Assembly (NCBI GenBank): GCA_002354135.1
Contig: DEKZ01000415.1
Location: 1-12,406, forward strand
Length of the DNA: 12,406 nt
Source of the DNA: Massilia sp. UBA2709
Lineage (GTDB): Bacteria; Pseudomonadota; Gammaproteobacteria; Burkholderiales; Burkholderiaceae_D
Direction of reading: 5' to 3'
Positions 1 through 6,867 of the stretch are shown piece by piece. The position numbers and the translations under genes are program-made. The notes under the pieces were generated by a model. That model did not search any database. It saw nothing but the letters and a program-made list of their open reading frames with translations, and was not told the DNA's origin. Every line of letters begins with the position of its first letter. Position 1 is the first letter of the stretch.

Positions 1-1
1 T

Positions 2-112
2 AGCGGCAATGGCGCACGTCCTGCCGGCAACGGCGGCGGCAACCGCTCGGCCAACGGCAACCGCGGTCCGCGCAGCGGCGCCGCGCCGCGCCAGGGTGGA
101 CGCGACCGCTAA
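2..112 (+). CDS. C-terminal tail of a Gly/Asn/Arg-rich protein, possibly a DEAD-box RNA helicase (partial)
   Basis: Only the last 36 codons are present; the gene starts outside the window. The tail is low complexity, made almost entirely of Gly, Asn, Arg, Ser, Ala and Pro, and ends in GGRDR before a TAA. It is followed by a strong intrinsic terminator, which supports this as the real end of a gene. Basic Gly/Asn/Arg-rich tails of this kind are typical of RhlE-type DEAD-box RNA helicases in betaproteobacteria, where they help bind RNA, but no helicase motif is visible here, so that identity is a guess. Other RNA-binding proteins with RGG-like tails fit equally well. Confidence 0.6.
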   Translation, partial: SGNGARPAGNGGGNRSANGNRGPRSGAAPRQGGRDR

Positions 113-134
113 GCTTCGCTGACGCTGCACAAGC

Positions 135-171
135 AAAAGGACAGGACCGGCCATGCCGGCCTGTCCTTTTT
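135..171 (+). terminator. Strong intrinsic terminator
   Basis: The arms 135-145 (AAAAGGACAGG) and 160-170 are perfect 11-bp complements, a CCGG/CCGG pair (147-150 with 156-159) lies inside, and the right arm runs into a T tract at 167-171. It lies 22 bp after the stop codon of the Gly-rich protein. The A run on the left side means it could also work in the opposite direction, but no gene lies there to use it. Confidence 0.85.
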
Positions 172-272
172 GTTTGCCAGCCGACGCCGATTGCTGACGC
201 ACGATTGCCCATCGCCGGCACGTTCCGCCCTCGAATGCTACGATAGCGGGCTGTCAACATGCGAGAAGCCCC

Positions 273-1076
273 ATGCCGAAATTCGCCGCCAACCTGAGCA
301 CGCTGTTCCCCGAGCTCAGCTTCCTCGACCGCTTCGCGGCTGCGCGGGAGGCGGGCTTCGACGCGGTCGAATTCCAGTTTCCCTACGCCTGCGAACCGGA
401 ATGGATCGCCGGACGCCTGGCGCGCTACGACCTGCAGCTCGTGCTGCACAATTTCCCGGCCGGCGACTGGGCGGCCGGCGACCGCGGCATGGCCTGCGAT
501 CCGCGCCGCATCGGGGAATTCCAGGACAGCGTGGAGCTTGCCCTCGATTACGCGGACGAACTCGGCGTGAAGCAGCTGCACTGCATGGCCGGCAAGATTC
601 CGCCGAATGTGCCGCACGAGCGCGCCCACGCCACCTATGTCGCCAACCTGCAATTCGCCGCCGGCAAATTGAAGGAGCATGGCCTCGACCTGCTGATCGA
701 ACCGATCAACGACCGCGACGTACCAGGCTATTTCCTCACTGGCTCACGCCAGGCCCAGGCCATCATCGCCGAATGCGGCGCCGACAACCTCTTCCTGCAG
801 TTCGACGTCTACCACATGCAGCGCATGGAGGGCGACCTTGCCAACAGCCTGCGCGCACTCCTGCCCCTGATCCGGCATATCCAGCTGGCCGACGTGCCCG
901 GCCGCCACGAGCCCGGCACCGGTGAGATCAACTACTCCTACCTGTTCCGCCTGTTGGACGAGCTCGGCTACGCCGGCTGGATCGGCTGCGAGTACACGCC
1001 GCGCGGCGACACGGCGCAAGGCCTGCGCTGGCGCACCGAACTGGCGGGCCTGGCGCCGGTCGAACCGCGGAGCTAG
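273..1076 (+). CDS. hyi: Hydroxypyruvate isomerase / 2-oxo-tetronate isomerase family (TIM barrel)
   Basis: This 267-residue protein has the usual length of the Hyi/OtnI family, which interconverts hydroxypyruvate and tartronate semialdehyde (glyoxylate and glycerate metabolism) or isomerises 2-oxo-tetronates. The sequence shows the xylose-isomerase-like barrel with family motifs: LIEPIN (E143), FDVYHMQ (D178, H181), HIQLADVPGRHEPGTGEINY (H202, Q204, E218) and GCEYTP (E240). E143, D178, Q204 and E240 are the expected metal and catalytic residues. The start has only a weak ribosome site (GCGAGAAG), but the protein begins exactly at the family N-terminus (PKFAANLSTLF). Usual partners such as glyoxylate carboligase or tartronate semialdehyde reductase are absent from the window, so it stands alone here and the exact substrate is undecided. 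The VOC gene follows after 53 bp on the same strand. Confidence 0.93.
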   Translation: MPKFAANLSTLFPELSFLDRFAAAREAGFDAVEFQFPYACEPEWIAGRLARYDLQLVLHNFPAGDWAAGDRGMACDPRRIGEFQDSVELALDYADELGVKQLHCMAGKIPPNVPHERAHATYVANLQFAAGKLKEHGLDLLIEPINDRDVPGYFLTGSRQAQAIIAECGADNLFLQFDVYHMQRMEGDLANSLRALLPLIRHIQLADVPGRHEPGTGEINYSYLFRLLDELGYAGWIGCEYTPRGDTAQGLRWRTELAGLAPVEPRS

Positions 1077-1129
1077 ACACGCCTCCCCCTCCGTGGCACG
1101 ATTGCTTCCTTAACAACAAGGAGACCAGC

Positions 1130-1495
1130 ATGATCCAGGGACTGCGCACCGTCATCTATCCCGTTACCGAACTGGGCGAGGCGACGCAATGGTATCGCCG
1201 CGTGCTCGACAAGGCGCCCTATTTCGACCAGCCCTTCTATGTCGGCTTCGAGGTGGGCGGTTTCGAGCTCGGCCTGGTGCCCGACGGCGTGCCGGGCACG
1301 GCCGGCGCCACCGCCTACTGGGGCACCGCGGATGCCGAGGCCGAGGTGGCGCGGCTCGTGGGTTTGGGCGCGACCGTCGAGGCTCCCGTGGCCGACGTTG
1401 GCGAAGGCATCAAGGTCGCCACCGTGCGCGATCCCTACGGCAACCTGTTCGGCATCATCGAAAATCCGCACTTCGACCTGAAGAAGGTCGCATGA
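1130..1495 (+). CDS. VOC-superfamily (glyoxalase/bleomycin-resistance fold) protein
   Basis: This protein of 121 residues is a single vicinal-oxygen-chelate domain of two beta-alpha-beta-beta-beta modules. The first runs from LRTVIYPVTEL through WYRRVLDKAP to GFELGLVPDG; the second contains ADAEAEVARLVGLGA and ends with the signature DPYGNLFGIIENPHF (about residues 101-115), where E111 is the usual metal-ligand position. The ligand position near the N-terminus is not an obvious His or Glu (RTVIYPV), so metal binding and enzyme activity are uncertain; many such proteins are uncharacterised binding or detoxification proteins. A good Shine-Dalgarno (AAGGAGA) lies 8 nt before the ATG. It may be co-transcribed with hyi, 53 bp upstream, although no functional link is known to me. 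Confidence 0.88.
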   Translation: MIQGLRTVIYPVTELGEATQWYRRVLDKAPYFDQPFYVGFEVGGFELGLVPDGVPGTAGATAYWGTADAEAEVARLVGLGATVEAPVADVGEGIKVATVRDPYGNLFGIIENPHFDLKKVA

Positions 1496-1506
1496 GTTGA
1501 CTAACT

Positions 1507-1532
1507 GCAACGCTGCGCGCGGCAGCGTTTGC
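1507..1532 (+). terminator. Weak terminator-like hairpin after the VOC gene
   Basis: AACGCTGC (1509-1516) and GCAGCGTT (1522-1529) form a perfect 8-bp stem with a 5-nt loop, followed only by a short TTT. It lies 13 bp after the VOC stop codon. The poor T tract makes it a weak terminator or simply a 3'-end stabilising hairpin. Confidence 0.4.
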
Positions 1533-1581
1533 CAGAATGGGGACTTTCCGACCGGCATCTTCGCCGTTCAGAGGAGACCCC

Positions 1582-2442
1582 ATGAAGATGTTTCGTCACC
1601 TTGCCGCGATCGCCCTGCTGGGCGCCGGCCTGCTCCTGGGCGGCTGCGCCAGCACCGGCGGCCCGGTCAGCCTGACCGAAGTGCGCGAGTTCGCCGACGC
1701 CTCGGCCCGCCTGGGCGGCTATTCCGAGCTGTCGCGGCGCTACCGCGACACCTACGAACGCGAGCAGCCCTACCTTCCCGCCAGCGCCGACAAGCTGGCG
1801 CGCGAGAACGACGCCAAGCGGCGCGCCGTGTACGAAGACTTCGTCAGCGTCCAGAAAGCCGTCGTGCTCTACATGCAGACCCTGAGCCTGCTGGCCGGCG
1901 ACACGCGCTACGACTTGTCCGAGCGCATCGACGACCTGGGCAACGGCCTCAAGGCGAACACCGACTCCGGCCTGCAGCAGCGCCACATCGCCGCCTACAC
2001 CGGCCTGACGCGCCTCTTGACGCGGGTGATCGCTTCCGGATACCAGAACCGCAGCGTGGAAACCATGGTGCGCGACGGCGACGCCGACGTCCAGACCCTG
2101 CTGGAAGCCATGATCTCGCTCACCCGCCTGTACTACAAGACCAACGAAAATGAGAAGAAGACCGTGCTGGGCATCTTCGACGTCGAGCTCCCGTTCAACA
2201 CCCGGAGCAGCGACCGCATGCTCGTCACGCTCGCGAAGGTGCATTACCTGAACAAGTCGAGCGAATACAAGCTGATCGACCGCCGCTACGACCTGGCGCT
2301 GCAGGGCCTGACGAAAGTCGCGCTCGGGCACCAGAAGCTGCGCGAGAACCTGCACAAGCTGTCCGAGGCGGACGTGCGGCGCATGCTCGGCAATTACGGA
2401 CGGGACCTGCGGATGATCCGCGAAGGCCTGTCGGGCGACTGA
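1582..2442 (+). CDS. Predicted lipoprotein of unknown function
   Basis: I do not recognise this 286-residue protein. It begins with a clear lipoprotein signal: basic n-region MKMFRH, a hydrophobic core (residues 7-20) and a lipobox ending LGGC, so C22 should be lipidated and the mature protein anchored in the inner or outer membrane facing the periplasm. The mature part looks mostly helical, rich in Arg, Leu and Asp, with no cysteine other than C22 and no known catalytic motif. An upstream in-frame ATG at 1537 exists, but the start chosen here has the Shine-Dalgarno GAGGAG (1571-1576) and places the signal peptide at the N-terminus. The next gene starts 16 bp downstream, so the two very likely form one operon and act together. 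Confidence 0.85.
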   Translation: MKMFRHLAAIALLGAGLLLGGCASTGGPVSLTEVREFADASARLGGYSELSRRYRDTYEREQPYLPASADKLARENDAKRRAVYEDFVSVQKAVVLYMQTLSLLAGDTRYDLSERIDDLGNGLKANTDSGLQQRHIAAYTGLTRLLTRVIASGYQNRSVETMVRDGDADVQTLLEAMISLTRLYYKTNENEKKTVLGIFDVELPFNTRSSDRMLVTLAKVHYLNKSSEYKLIDRRYDLALQGLTKVALGHQKLRENLHKLSEADVRRMLGNYGRDLRMIREGLSGD

Positions 2443-2458
2443 TTCCTGCGGAGGCGGT

Positions 2459-3046
2459 ATGGAAGACGACATCAAGGCGGCGCCGGCGGGCGCGACCAAC
2501 GACGAGGCGGCCGGGGCGGCGCCCGCAGTGGCAAACGCGGTGGCAAACGCGGCGCCAGCTGCCCAGGCGGCCACTGGCCAGGCCCAGGGAGGCCTGGCCA
2601 GCGTGAACCAGATCGTCGAGCTGGCCGACCAGCTCTCGGCCTGCGCCGACCAGCTGCACGAACGCATCATGCGCGACATCCGCGCCTACGAAGGACGGGA
2701 GGTGCCGGAGAAGGTCCGGGCCGCCGCCCGCGCGCTGCTGGAAGACGAGGTCATCCTGCGCCAGCGCGCCAACGGCCTGTATGCCGACGCCGCCACCTAC
2801 ATCGTGAAGTCGCTCGGCAAGTCGCAGCAGGGGGTGGTCGCTCTCACCACCGAGGCGGCCGAGAAGATCCGCAAGATCACGCGGATCGGCGACGTTGCCG
2901 GCCTGGTCGCAGGCCTGCTGCACCTGGCGGGCGCGGCTGCAACCGGCCAGGCCGCGCCGATCATCATGGCGCTCGACAAGATCCGCACCCACATGGCCGC
3001 CATCGAGGCCACCAATCCCCCCGCCCCTGCCACCAAGTCCACCTGA
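2459..3046 (+). CDS. Ala-rich helical protein of unknown function, paired with the upstream lipoprotein
   Basis: This 195-residue protein has no family I recognise. Its first 45 residues are Ala/Gly/Gln-rich and probably disordered, including a VANAVANA stretch produced by a perfect 12-bp tandem repeat. From about residue 48 to 185 it is predicted to be all helix: SVNQIVELADQLSACADQL, then a charged part (EVPEKVRAAARALLEDEVILRQ), then a hydrophobic stretch IGDVAGLVAGLLHLAGAAA (about 142-160) that could touch a membrane. The tail is Pro/Thr-rich. There is no signal peptide, so it is probably cytoplasmic. The start has GGAGGCGG just upstream and lies 16 bp after the lipoprotein stop, which points to an operon. 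Coding is supported by length, ribosome site and spacing. Confidence 0.78.
   Translation: MEDDIKAAPAGATNDEAAGAAPAVANAVANAAPAAQAATGQAQGGLASVNQIVELADQLSACADQLHERIMRDIRAYEGREVPEKVRAAARALLEDEVILRQRANGLYADAATYIVKSLGKSQQGVVALTTEAAEKIRKITRIGDVAGLVAGLLHLAGAAATGQAAPIIMALDKIRTHMAAIEATNPPAPATKST
2528..2551 (+). repeat. Perfect 12-bp tandem duplication inside the Ala-rich gene
   Basis: GTGGCAAACGCG occurs twice in direct succession, encoding the repeated VANA residues in the disordered N-terminal region. It keeps the frame and is probably a slippage product. Confidence 0.85.
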
Positions 3047-3138
3047 GGCAGCCGCCGCACGCCGCACGTGCGCCCATGTTCATCGGGGGCGCATCGCGCT
3101 ACACTGAACCCACGATGCATTCATGTGGGGAGTGTGCG

Positions 3139-3207
3139 ATGGACCGCTTTCCTTCGATCCAACAAGCTGGGAGAGGCGCGCCGGCATCCGGCGCGCCGTG
3201 GGCCTGA
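3139..3207 (+). CDS. Possible 22-codon leader ORF upstream of the DksA-like gene
   Basis: An ATG at 3139 is preceded by GGGGAG (3127-3132) at a workable distance and opens a 22-codon frame starting MDRFPSIQQ and ending in TGA at 3205-3207. The DksA-like ATG follows at 3209, leaving a single base between stop and start, the arrangement expected for translational coupling. This helps explain why the DksA-like gene has no Shine-Dalgarno of its own. The second half of the frame runs through a perfect hairpin, so its Gly/Ala/Pro-rich codons may simply reflect that structure. Existence as a translated peptide is an inference from position and ribosome site only. Confidence 0.35.
   Translation: MDRFPSIQQAGRGAPASGAPWA
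3175..3197 (+). promoter_or_regulatory. Perfect 10-bp hairpin just upstream of the DksA-like start
   Basis: GGCGCGCCGG (3175-3184) and CCGGCGCGCC (3188-3197) are exact complements with a 3-nt loop (CAT). The hairpin ends 11 nt before the start codon, where a ribosome site would normally lie, and no T tract follows, so it is not a terminator. It is more likely to affect ribosome access to the DksA-like mRNA. Confidence 0.55.
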
Positions 3208-3208
3208 C

Positions 3209-3583
3209 ATGGCCGCGATCGCCATGGCCGCCCTCGACCAGGGCCAGCTGGCGCAGCTGCGCGCCACGCTCGAGGCGCGCCTGCATGCATTGAGCGGCGT
3301 TGCCGACGCACAGGCCGGCAACGGGCACGATCTCCCCGTCCCGGAAATCGAAACCTCCCCGGCCGACAAGGCCACGGTGCGCCTGCTGAACGATCTTGCG
3401 CTGGAAGCCGCGGGCCACAACGCCGCGCAGATGCAGGTGCTGCGCCATGCCCTGGCCAAGTTCGAGGACGGCAGCTACGGCATGTGCGAGGAATGCGGCA
3501 ACGACATCGGCTATTCGCGGCTGCAGGCGCGCCCCGAAGCGCGCCTGTGCATCGGCTGCCAGACGCGCGCCGAGAAGCGTTAG
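3209..3583 (+). CDS. DksA/TraR-family C4 zinc-finger protein
   Basis: This 124-residue protein belongs to the DksA/TraR family, which binds in the secondary channel of RNA polymerase and modulates initiation, often with ppGpp. A helical N-terminal part (residues about 8-85) precedes the zinc finger C93-E-E-C96 to C114-I-G-C117 with 17 residues between the pairs, as in DksA. The coiled-coil tip reads S50-P-A-D53-K-A55 where classical DksA has D-x-x-D-x-A, so one of the two functional acidic residues is replaced by Ser. It is shorter than E. coli DksA (151 residues), nearer to secondary DksA-like proteins. Start choice: a longer in-frame ATG at 3068 would add 47 residues unlike the family; ATG 3209 fits the family N-terminus but lacks a Shine-Dalgarno. 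The stop codon overlaps the convergent phaB stop. Confidence 0.88.
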   Translation: MAAIAMAALDQGQLAQLRATLEARLHALSGVADAQAGNGHDLPVPEIETSPADKATVRLLNDLALEAAGHNAAQMQVLRHALAKFEDGSYGMCEECGNDIGYSRLQARPEARLCIGCQTRAEKR

Positions 3584-4326
3584 CGCATGTGCTGGCCGCC
3601 ATTGATGGCGATGTCGGCGCCGGTCACGAAGGCAGCCGCATCGGAAGCCAGGTAAGCGACCAGGGCCGCCACTTCGTCGGGCTCGCCCAGGCGTCCCACA
3701 GGAATCTGCGGCAGGATCCTGGTCTGCATGATCTCTTCCGGCACCGCGCTGACCATCTTGGTGCGCAGGTAGCCCGGCGACACCGTGTTGACCGTGATGC
3801 CGCTGCGCGCCGTTTCCAGCGCCAGCGCCTTGGTGAAGCCATGCATGCCCGCCTTGGCCGCCGAGTAATTGGCTTGTCCAAAGGCGCCCGCATTCGCATT
3901 CACCGATGAAATGTTCACGATACGGCCCCAACGTTGCGCCAACATCGGCTCGATCACGGCGCGGCTCATGTTGAACACGCTGTCCAGGTTGGTCGACAGC
4001 ACGGCGCGCCAGTCGTCCAGCGTCATCTTGCGCAAGCTGCGGTCGCGCGTAATGCCGGCATTGTTGACCAGCACGTCGACGCGGCCCAGTTCGGCCACCA
4101 TGCGCGCTACCGTGGCCGCGCAGGCATCGAAGTCGGTCACGTCGAGTTGATAAGCGGTGAAACGGTAGTGCTCGTCGCGCTGGGCCGCGAGCCAGGCTTC
4201 AGGTGTGGTATTGCTCGGTGAATAGGTCAGTGCGACCGTGAAGCCCGCGTCATGCAGGCGGCGGCACAGGGCCGTGCCCAGGCCGCCCATGCCACCCGTC
4301 ACCAGCGCCACTCGTTTTTCTTCCAT
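3580..4326 (-). CDS. phaB: Acetoacetyl-CoA reductase (NADPH-type short-chain dehydrogenase)
   Basis: The 248-residue product closely matches PhaB, the cytoplasmic enzyme that reduces acetoacetyl-CoA to (R)-3-hydroxybutyryl-CoA for polyhydroxybutyrate synthesis. It shows the cofactor motif TGGMGGLG (10-17), NNAGITRD (88-95), the catalytic S141, Y154 and K158, VNTVSPGY (179-186) and the typical C-terminal NGGQHMR. At the place where the Cupriavidus enzyme, as I recall it, has two substrate-contacting glutamines (FGQ region), only Q151 remains and the other is A148. The ATG at 4326 is preceded by AAGGGGA; an upstream in-frame ATG (4371) would add 15 unsupported residues. No phaA or phaC lies nearby. 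An FNR/Anr-like box and a -10-like element lie upstream, suggesting induction at low oxygen. The gene converges on the DksA-like gene with a 4-bp stop overlap. Confidence 0.93.
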   Translation of the reverse strand: MEEKRVALVTGGMGGLGTALCRRLHDAGFTVALTYSPSNTTPEAWLAAQRDEHYRFTAYQLDVTDFDACAATVARMVAELGRVDVLVNNAGITRDRSLRKMTLDDWRAVLSTNLDSVFNMSRAVIEPMLAQRWGRIVNISSVNANAGAFGQANYSAAKAGMHGFTKALALETARSGITVNTVSPGYLRTKMVSAVPEEIMQTRILPQIPVGRLGEPDEVAALVAYLASDAAAFVTGADIAINGGQHMR

Positions 4327-4370
4327 GTCTTTTCCCCTTGTCAAACTCGGCCACCCGGCCGGAAACGACA

Positions 4371-4411
4371 AGTCTAGGAGCGGGGCCCAGGGGAACTTTG
4401 AGCTGGATCAA
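4371..4411 (-). promoter_or_regulatory. Putative FNR/Anr-activated promoter of phaB
   Basis: Read on the - strand, 4411-4398 is TTGATCCAGCTCAA, matching 9 of the 10 defined bases of the FNR/Anr consensus TTGAT-N4-ATCAA. A -10-like TAGACT lies at 4376-4371. A transcript starting about 4364 would put the box centre (4404.5) near -41, the class II activator position, and leave a leader of about 38 nt before the phaB ATG. The match and spacing are seen directly; activation by an FNR-type regulator is inferred. Confidence 0.55.
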
Positions 4412-4423
4412 AGGCACAGAAGA

Positions 4424-4443
4424 GCGTGGCTTTGTGGCCACGC
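4424..4443 (-). terminator. Weak hairpin after the glycine-zipper gene
   Basis: GCGTGGC (4424-4430) and GCCACGC (4437-4443) form a perfect 7-bp stem with a 6-nt loop. On the - strand it follows the end of the glycine-zipper gene by 27 bp and is trailed by TCTTCT, a poor T tract. It may act as a weak terminator separating that gene from the phaB promoter. Confidence 0.35.
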
Positions 4444-4470
4444 AAAACGCCCGGCTGTCAGCTGGAGATT

Positions 4471-5025
4471 TCAGGTGAGAACATCGGGAGGAACCGAGGC
4501 GTCGAAGTCGGCCCAGTCGCCATCGACGATGTTGCCGCGCGCACGTTCGATCTGGCGCGCGCCGAGCTTGCGCAGCACCTCGACGGCCCGCCCTTCCAGA
4601 TTCGCGTCGTCGAAGGCCACGGCGACCAGCATGCCGGCCATGCGCTGCTCGACCGGGGCGCGGCCGCCCTCTTCGTGCTCGCCGGCCTCCTTCATTTTGG
4701 AGAAGCTGAACAGCGAGCCGACGTGCGCCCCGACCAGGCCGCCGACCACCGGGCCGACCGGTCCCGTCACCGGCGCCGTGGCGGCGCCCAGCACCGCGCC
4801 GACGGCGCCGCCGGTAGCCGAGCCCTGCACTACGCCGACCGGGGTTTCCCTGGCGCCAGGCGACAGCTGGTTGTCGCCGCCGATCGGGGTCAGGTCGTGC
4901 TGGCCGGCCTGGCTCAGGTAGAAGCTGCTGATGCGCTCGGACGGAAAGCCGGCGTCGGCCAGGGCGCGGCGCGCCACGTCGACCTCGTCCTGGAGCTGGA
5001 AGTGCCCTGCAATGATGGTGGACAT
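4471..5025 (-). CDS. Glycine-zipper, general-stress-type protein
   Basis: This 184-residue protein has three parts. The N-terminus (1-45, MSTIIAGHFQLQDEVDVARRALADAGF...) resembles the start of proteins annotated as general stress protein 17M-like, a small alpha/beta domain. The middle (about 64-107) is a glycine-zipper stretch, with GxxxG-type spacing and Ala/Val/Pro, that could insert in or associate with a membrane. The C-terminus (130-184) contains GMLVAVAFDDANLEGRAVEV, probably a second copy of the alpha/beta fold. No signal peptide is visible. The ATG at 5025 has AGGAGA six bases upstream; an ATG 15 bp earlier would put the ribosome site inside the gene. Function is unknown; a role in stress or envelope homeostasis is guessed from relatives. 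A 122-bp gap separates it from the metallopeptidase gene upstream. Confidence 0.82.
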   Translation of the reverse strand: MSTIIAGHFQLQDEVDVARRALADAGFPSERISSFYLSQAGQHDLTPIGGDNQLSPGARETPVGVVQGSATGGAVGAVLGAATAPVTGPVGPVVGGLVGAHVGSLFSFSKMKEAGEHEEGGRAPVEQRMAGMLVAVAFDDANLEGRAVEVLRKLGARQIERARGNIVDGDWADFDASVPPDVLT

Positions 5026-5147
5026 GGATTTCTCCTGCATCGATGGTTTTCCGAAGCATGCTCCTGCTGGGCTGCATATTCTGTACGCAAACGCACGCAG
5101 TTCAGGATCCGGCTCGGCAGCGGCCCGCTCCCTGCCGGGGCCGGGTC

Positions 5148-6017
5148 TTACTGCCATTGCCCGTAGACCATCCCCTGGAATACCGGTTCCGGCGCCGGCG
5201 GCGCGCTCCAGGCGCGTGGATCGACCCGGTAATACTTCAGGAATTCCTCGAACAGGGCCCCGTGGCGCTCGGCCAACCGGTGCGGCTGCTCGAAGAACGC
5301 CTCGGTCGCGACCGCGAAGAACTCGGCCGGGTTGGTCGCGCCATAGTGGTCGAGCACGCCCTGGTGGCCGAACCAGGCGTCGTGGCGCAAGGCCGCGAAG
5401 TCGCGCGAGAGCACTTCCGACCAGCTGCGGTAGCGTTCGGCGCTGCCCAGGTAGGGCGCGCCGTTGGTGCTGCCGGACTCGCTGTCGAGCTGGTGGGCGA
5501 ACTCGTGCAGGACGACGTTGTGCGACGGCGGCTCCTCGTTGTCGGCGCGCTGGACATGGTCCCAGGACAGGATCACGCGGCCGTCGCCCCAGGATTCGCC
5601 CAGCAGGTCCTGGCGTTCCTCGGTCACGACGCCGGCCTCGTCGACCTGGCGCCGCGGCACCAGGAAGGCGCCGGGGTAGATCAGCACCGAGTGCAGGGTC
5701 GGGTAGACTGCGTCGCCGCGCGTGCCCAGCAGCAAGAGGCAAGCCTGGGCCGCGACCGTCACCCGCATCTCGTCGGTGACCTCGAGCCCGGCGCAGCCGA
5801 CGAAGGTTTTCTCGTGCAGGAAGCGGCGCACCAGGCGTTCGAGCCGGGCGCGCTGGGACGCATCCATGCCGCGGTACTGCGCGACATTGCGCTCCATGGT
5901 GGCCAGCGCGCCCGGCGGCAGCGGCCGCGACAGCGCACGCCGCAGGCGCCAGCGCGGCACCGCCCAGGCCAGCAGCAGCGCGGCCACGATCAGGGACACC
6001 GTCACCAGGGCTTCCAT
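5148..6017 (-). CDS. mtfA: M90-family (MtfA-type) zinc metallopeptidase with N-terminal membrane anchor
   Basis: The 289-residue product carries the zinc motif VVLHEFAHQLD with H171, E172 and H175, and downstream the family segment AEFFAVATEAFFEQP (231-245), whose E232 or E239 should supply the third zinc ligand. These define the M90/MtfA family; E. coli MtfA is a peptidase that binds the glucose repressor Mlc. Here residues 1-20 form a hydrophobic segment followed by PRWRLRRALSR, which looks like an uncleaved membrane anchor with the catalytic domain in the cytoplasm, a feature not present in E. coli MtfA as I remember it. The start at 6017 is preceded by GAGG. It begins 31 bp after the peroxiredoxin-glutaredoxin stop, so the two may be one transcript. 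Whether it acts on an Mlc-like protein is unknown. Confidence 0.88.
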   Translation of the reverse strand: MEALVTVSLIVAALLLAWAVPRWRLRRALSRPLPPGALATMERNVAQYRGMDASQRARLERLVRRFLHEKTFVGCAGLEVTDEMRVTVAAQACLLLLGTRGDAVYPTLHSVLIYPGAFLVPRRQVDEAGVVTEERQDLLGESWGDGRVILSWDHVQRADNEEPPSHNVVLHEFAHQLDSESGSTNGAPYLGSAERYRSWSEVLSRDFAALRHDAWFGHQGVLDHYGATNPAEFFAVATEAFFEQPHRLAERHGALFEEFLKYYRVDPRAWSAPPAPEPVFQGMVYGQWQ

Positions 6018-6048
6018 GGTCCCGCCTCTTCCACTATCAAGACTGTGT

Positions 6049-6807
<759 letters not shown>

Positions 6808-6867
6808 GGGTTTCCTTTTCCGTTAGCGGGACGCGGCAGAGCGCCGCCCCCGCCGAACTTGGGGCCT

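Noticed and set aside
1497..1502. TTGACT resembling a -35 element before the lipoprotein gene
   Set aside because: No acceptable -10 hexamer lies 16-18 bp downstream, and the VOC terminator-like hairpin occupies that space.
1501..2679. - strand open frame of 392 codons across the lipoprotein gene
   Set aside because: Shadow frame: it spans two well-supported + genes, and its product is Ala/Val/Gln/His-rich without domain features.
3077..3105. Possible sigma70 promoter (TACACT at 3100-3105) before the leader ORF
   Set aside because: The -10 is plausible, but the best -35 at 17-bp spacing (TGTTCA) matches poorly, so it was not annotated.
5105..5140. GC-rich hairpin (CGGCAG...CTGCCG) after the metallopeptidase stop
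   Set aside because: The stem is short and imperfect beyond 6 bp and no T tract follows, so a terminator cannot be supported.
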